Shown here piece after piece: positions 62,173-64,000 of a stretch of DNA of 64,000 bases. Position 1 is the stretch's first letter. Each line of letters begins with the position of its first letter. Position numbers and translations under genes: made by a program. Source of the stretch: Musa acuminata AAA Group (lineage: Eukaryota; Streptophyta; Magnoliopsida; Zingiberales; Musaceae); assembly GCF_036884655.1 (NCBI RefSeq), contig NC_088327.1:14806501-14870500 (forward strand), written 5' to 3'. The notes beneath the pieces are model-generated. The model was given only the letters and a program-made list of their open reading frames with translations. It did no database searches and was not told where the DNA came from.

Positions 62173-64000
62173 TTTAAAGTAATTGACCTTAAAATATTAT
62201 TTGCACTAAAGAAAATTAATGTAAGGATTGATAAGGAATATAAGATATAGTTATGTAGCTTACTATTCACATCCATTTTCTAATATTAATAGCCTCCTTG
62301 CTATTTGATAATCCCTTAAAAATAATAAAATATTATTTTAGGATATTACTATTAGTAATCTCTTTTTACTTTTTTAATCTCATATTAAGAATTTTAAATT
62401 TTCTTAAGTTATCCCTTTATAAATAGACATATATATATATCCTTAATTTATAACTTAATTCTAATAAGAACTTTTCACTCCTTATATATAATCTTTTTTC
62501 TTCTATTTTTTTCATTCTTCTCATTTTCTTCCTCTTAATCATGATGACATAAAATGATAAAAAAAGATAGATAATAAAATTAGACGAACCAAAGATCGAA
62601 GATGAGAATGTAAGAAATTATTTTTTATATTTGTTCTAATGATTTATTATTTTCGTACATTTTGTAATAACCCAAAAGACATCATCTTTTATGTCAATTA
62701 TATTAACCTATAAGATGTCATGTTTCGAGCTTTTACAAATTGTCCGATAAGGTGCATGAGTGGTAGGGAAAGCCAACCACAATAGGGTGTAAAGGCAAAG
62801 ACTCTGAGGAAGGAAAAAAAATAAGAAAAGGATAATAATAGAATTAGATAGGACTGTAAATAATAAAGTATTATTTTATTAAACTTTAAAGGGGTTATGA
62901 ATATTATGAAGGTGCTCTAAATAATAAGGTCCTTATTTTACTATTTATGGTCCTAATATTATATATATATATATATATATAAAGAGAGAGAGAGAGAGCT
63001 GAGCCTGCACAAGACTTGAGTTGGGCTGGGCTGAACGGCTCGTGGGCCAGGCTACGTGTACGGGCTCACAGCGCGCATGACTCCATCCTCACGTAGCTGT
63101 GTCCTTGGGAGCCTTACGGGATGCAACACAAGCGTCTTGAGTCCATCAAAGTGGAGGAATCTCGTGACATGTGTCACGAGCAGTGCATGACAACAATACC
63201 AATACAACTTGGTTGGGAAGTGACACAATAAAATTATTAGGACCACGATAAAATTTGATACAACATAATAAAGAGCGGCACTGTTCACGATAAAAGGACG
63301 CGGGTGGGCGACGGAGTCCAAAGTAGACACCGTGCACAGATTCCCACCCAATCCCACTGTCTAATCATAATAAATATGATTGAATCCAAGGATGAACTTC
63401 TATAAGTAAGTCTAATCATAATAAATATAATTTAATTTGAGCATCAAAATATTTTTTCATTAATTTTATTTTATTATATCAAATAATAATATATGACTGA
63501 ATTTGAGCATAAAATCTATCACTCATATAATAAATAATACATTATACCAATCAGACAGAGATTGTTGATCCGTATAATAAGTACGTTTGATTCCCTCCGT
63601 CTCACGCTGTTCGTGAGTCGCTTGCTTCACATGGTACGGTTGAGTGCAGCGCAGGAGATTCCTTCGGAAAGCGGGAGGATCGCCACAGATAACTCGATCG
63701 GATCACATTCCACTTTGGAGATATTCCCCAATCGGTGCTCGGCATTAGGCGAGCCACTTTCCCCTTCTTTTCATGAAAGAATTAATGCGATGGAACTGTA
63801 AGATGCTAACATTAGGCGACCAAGGCTTCCCGATGTGGCGTACCGAAGCAGGGGGCCGTGAAGCAGAAGCAACTCCCACCCGCTGCCGCTTTAGCAAAAG
63901 CGCAACGCGGTCATGTTCTCGTAAACAAAACATCAAACACCTGTCGCGCGTTAGGTAAAGGCGCAGGGCAGTCGTGTCTTCGTCAGCAGAAAATCATCAA
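62173..64000. other. Right-edge intergenic DNA; no gene identified
   Basis: AT-rich to about 62.9 kb, a TA/GA microsatellite at 62954-62998, then more GC-rich DNA. Open frames such as 63562-63801 have no recognised domain. At about 63888-64000 two diverged copies of a roughly 60-bp unit (TTAGCAAAAGCGCAACGCGG and TTAGGTAAAGGCGCAGGGCA) lie in tandem and run to the window end. Confidence 0.45.
62954..62998. repeat. (TA)n(GA)n microsatellite
   Basis: About 12 TA units followed, after AAA, by about eight GA units. Confidence 0.9.

Noticed and set aside
63562..63801. 79-codon plus-strand frame near the right edge
   Set aside because: No domain or conserved motif recognised; could be the start of a gene outside the window but not supportable here.

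Overview
The window is nuclear DNA of a flowering plant. Genes have short exons, GT-AG introns of up to several kb and plant-type proteins, and are separated by LTR retrotransposons and DNA transposons. The protein style and repeat content suggest a monocot, possibly the banana family (Musa/Ensete). That is an inference from memory of similar sequences, not a search result.

Three host genes are supported. (1) DNA ligase IV (LIG4, minus strand): 16 coding exons run from an ATG at 19866 down to 339, and the gene continues past base 1. They include a 7-nt microexon, and intron 12 is enlarged by transposon insertions. (2) An F-box/kelch-repeat gene (plus, 23223-27762): two exons, 491 aa, six kelch blades. 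(3) A two-pass membrane protein of the Arabidopsis At1g16860 type (minus, 42738-44965): four coding exons, 488 aa. A CT-rich promoter/5' leader probably lies near 47.0-47.4 kb.

The rest is mostly mobile DNA. An apparently complete hAT transposon (3783-7536, 8-bp target duplication, 784-aa transposase in four exons) sits in LIG4 intron 12, inside an older GTACC-rich repeat. A long-TIR Mutator-like or foldback element lies at about 20.86-22.22 kb. From 29.5 to 42.1 kb an old non-coding repeat family is interrupted by Copia-1, a decayed element whose 5' LTR has lost its 3' part and the primer-binding site. From 48 to 59.7 kb a decayed gypsy-type element is interrupted by Copia-2 (49537-58211). 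Copia-2 has LTRs of equal length and near identity and a perfect 5-bp target duplication, yet its coding region is broken. An internally deleted third Copia (minus strand) occupies 59738-62172.

The most unusual signal is in the long untranslated leader shared by Copia-1 and Copia-2. It holds four hairpins with a constant core (GTCGAGTCCCTCGAG) and outer stems that differ in sequence but still pair. A GC-rich block precedes the hairpins, and a splice-acceptor-like sequence lies directly before the gag ATG. The leader may therefore be a structured RNA that is spliced out of the coding message.
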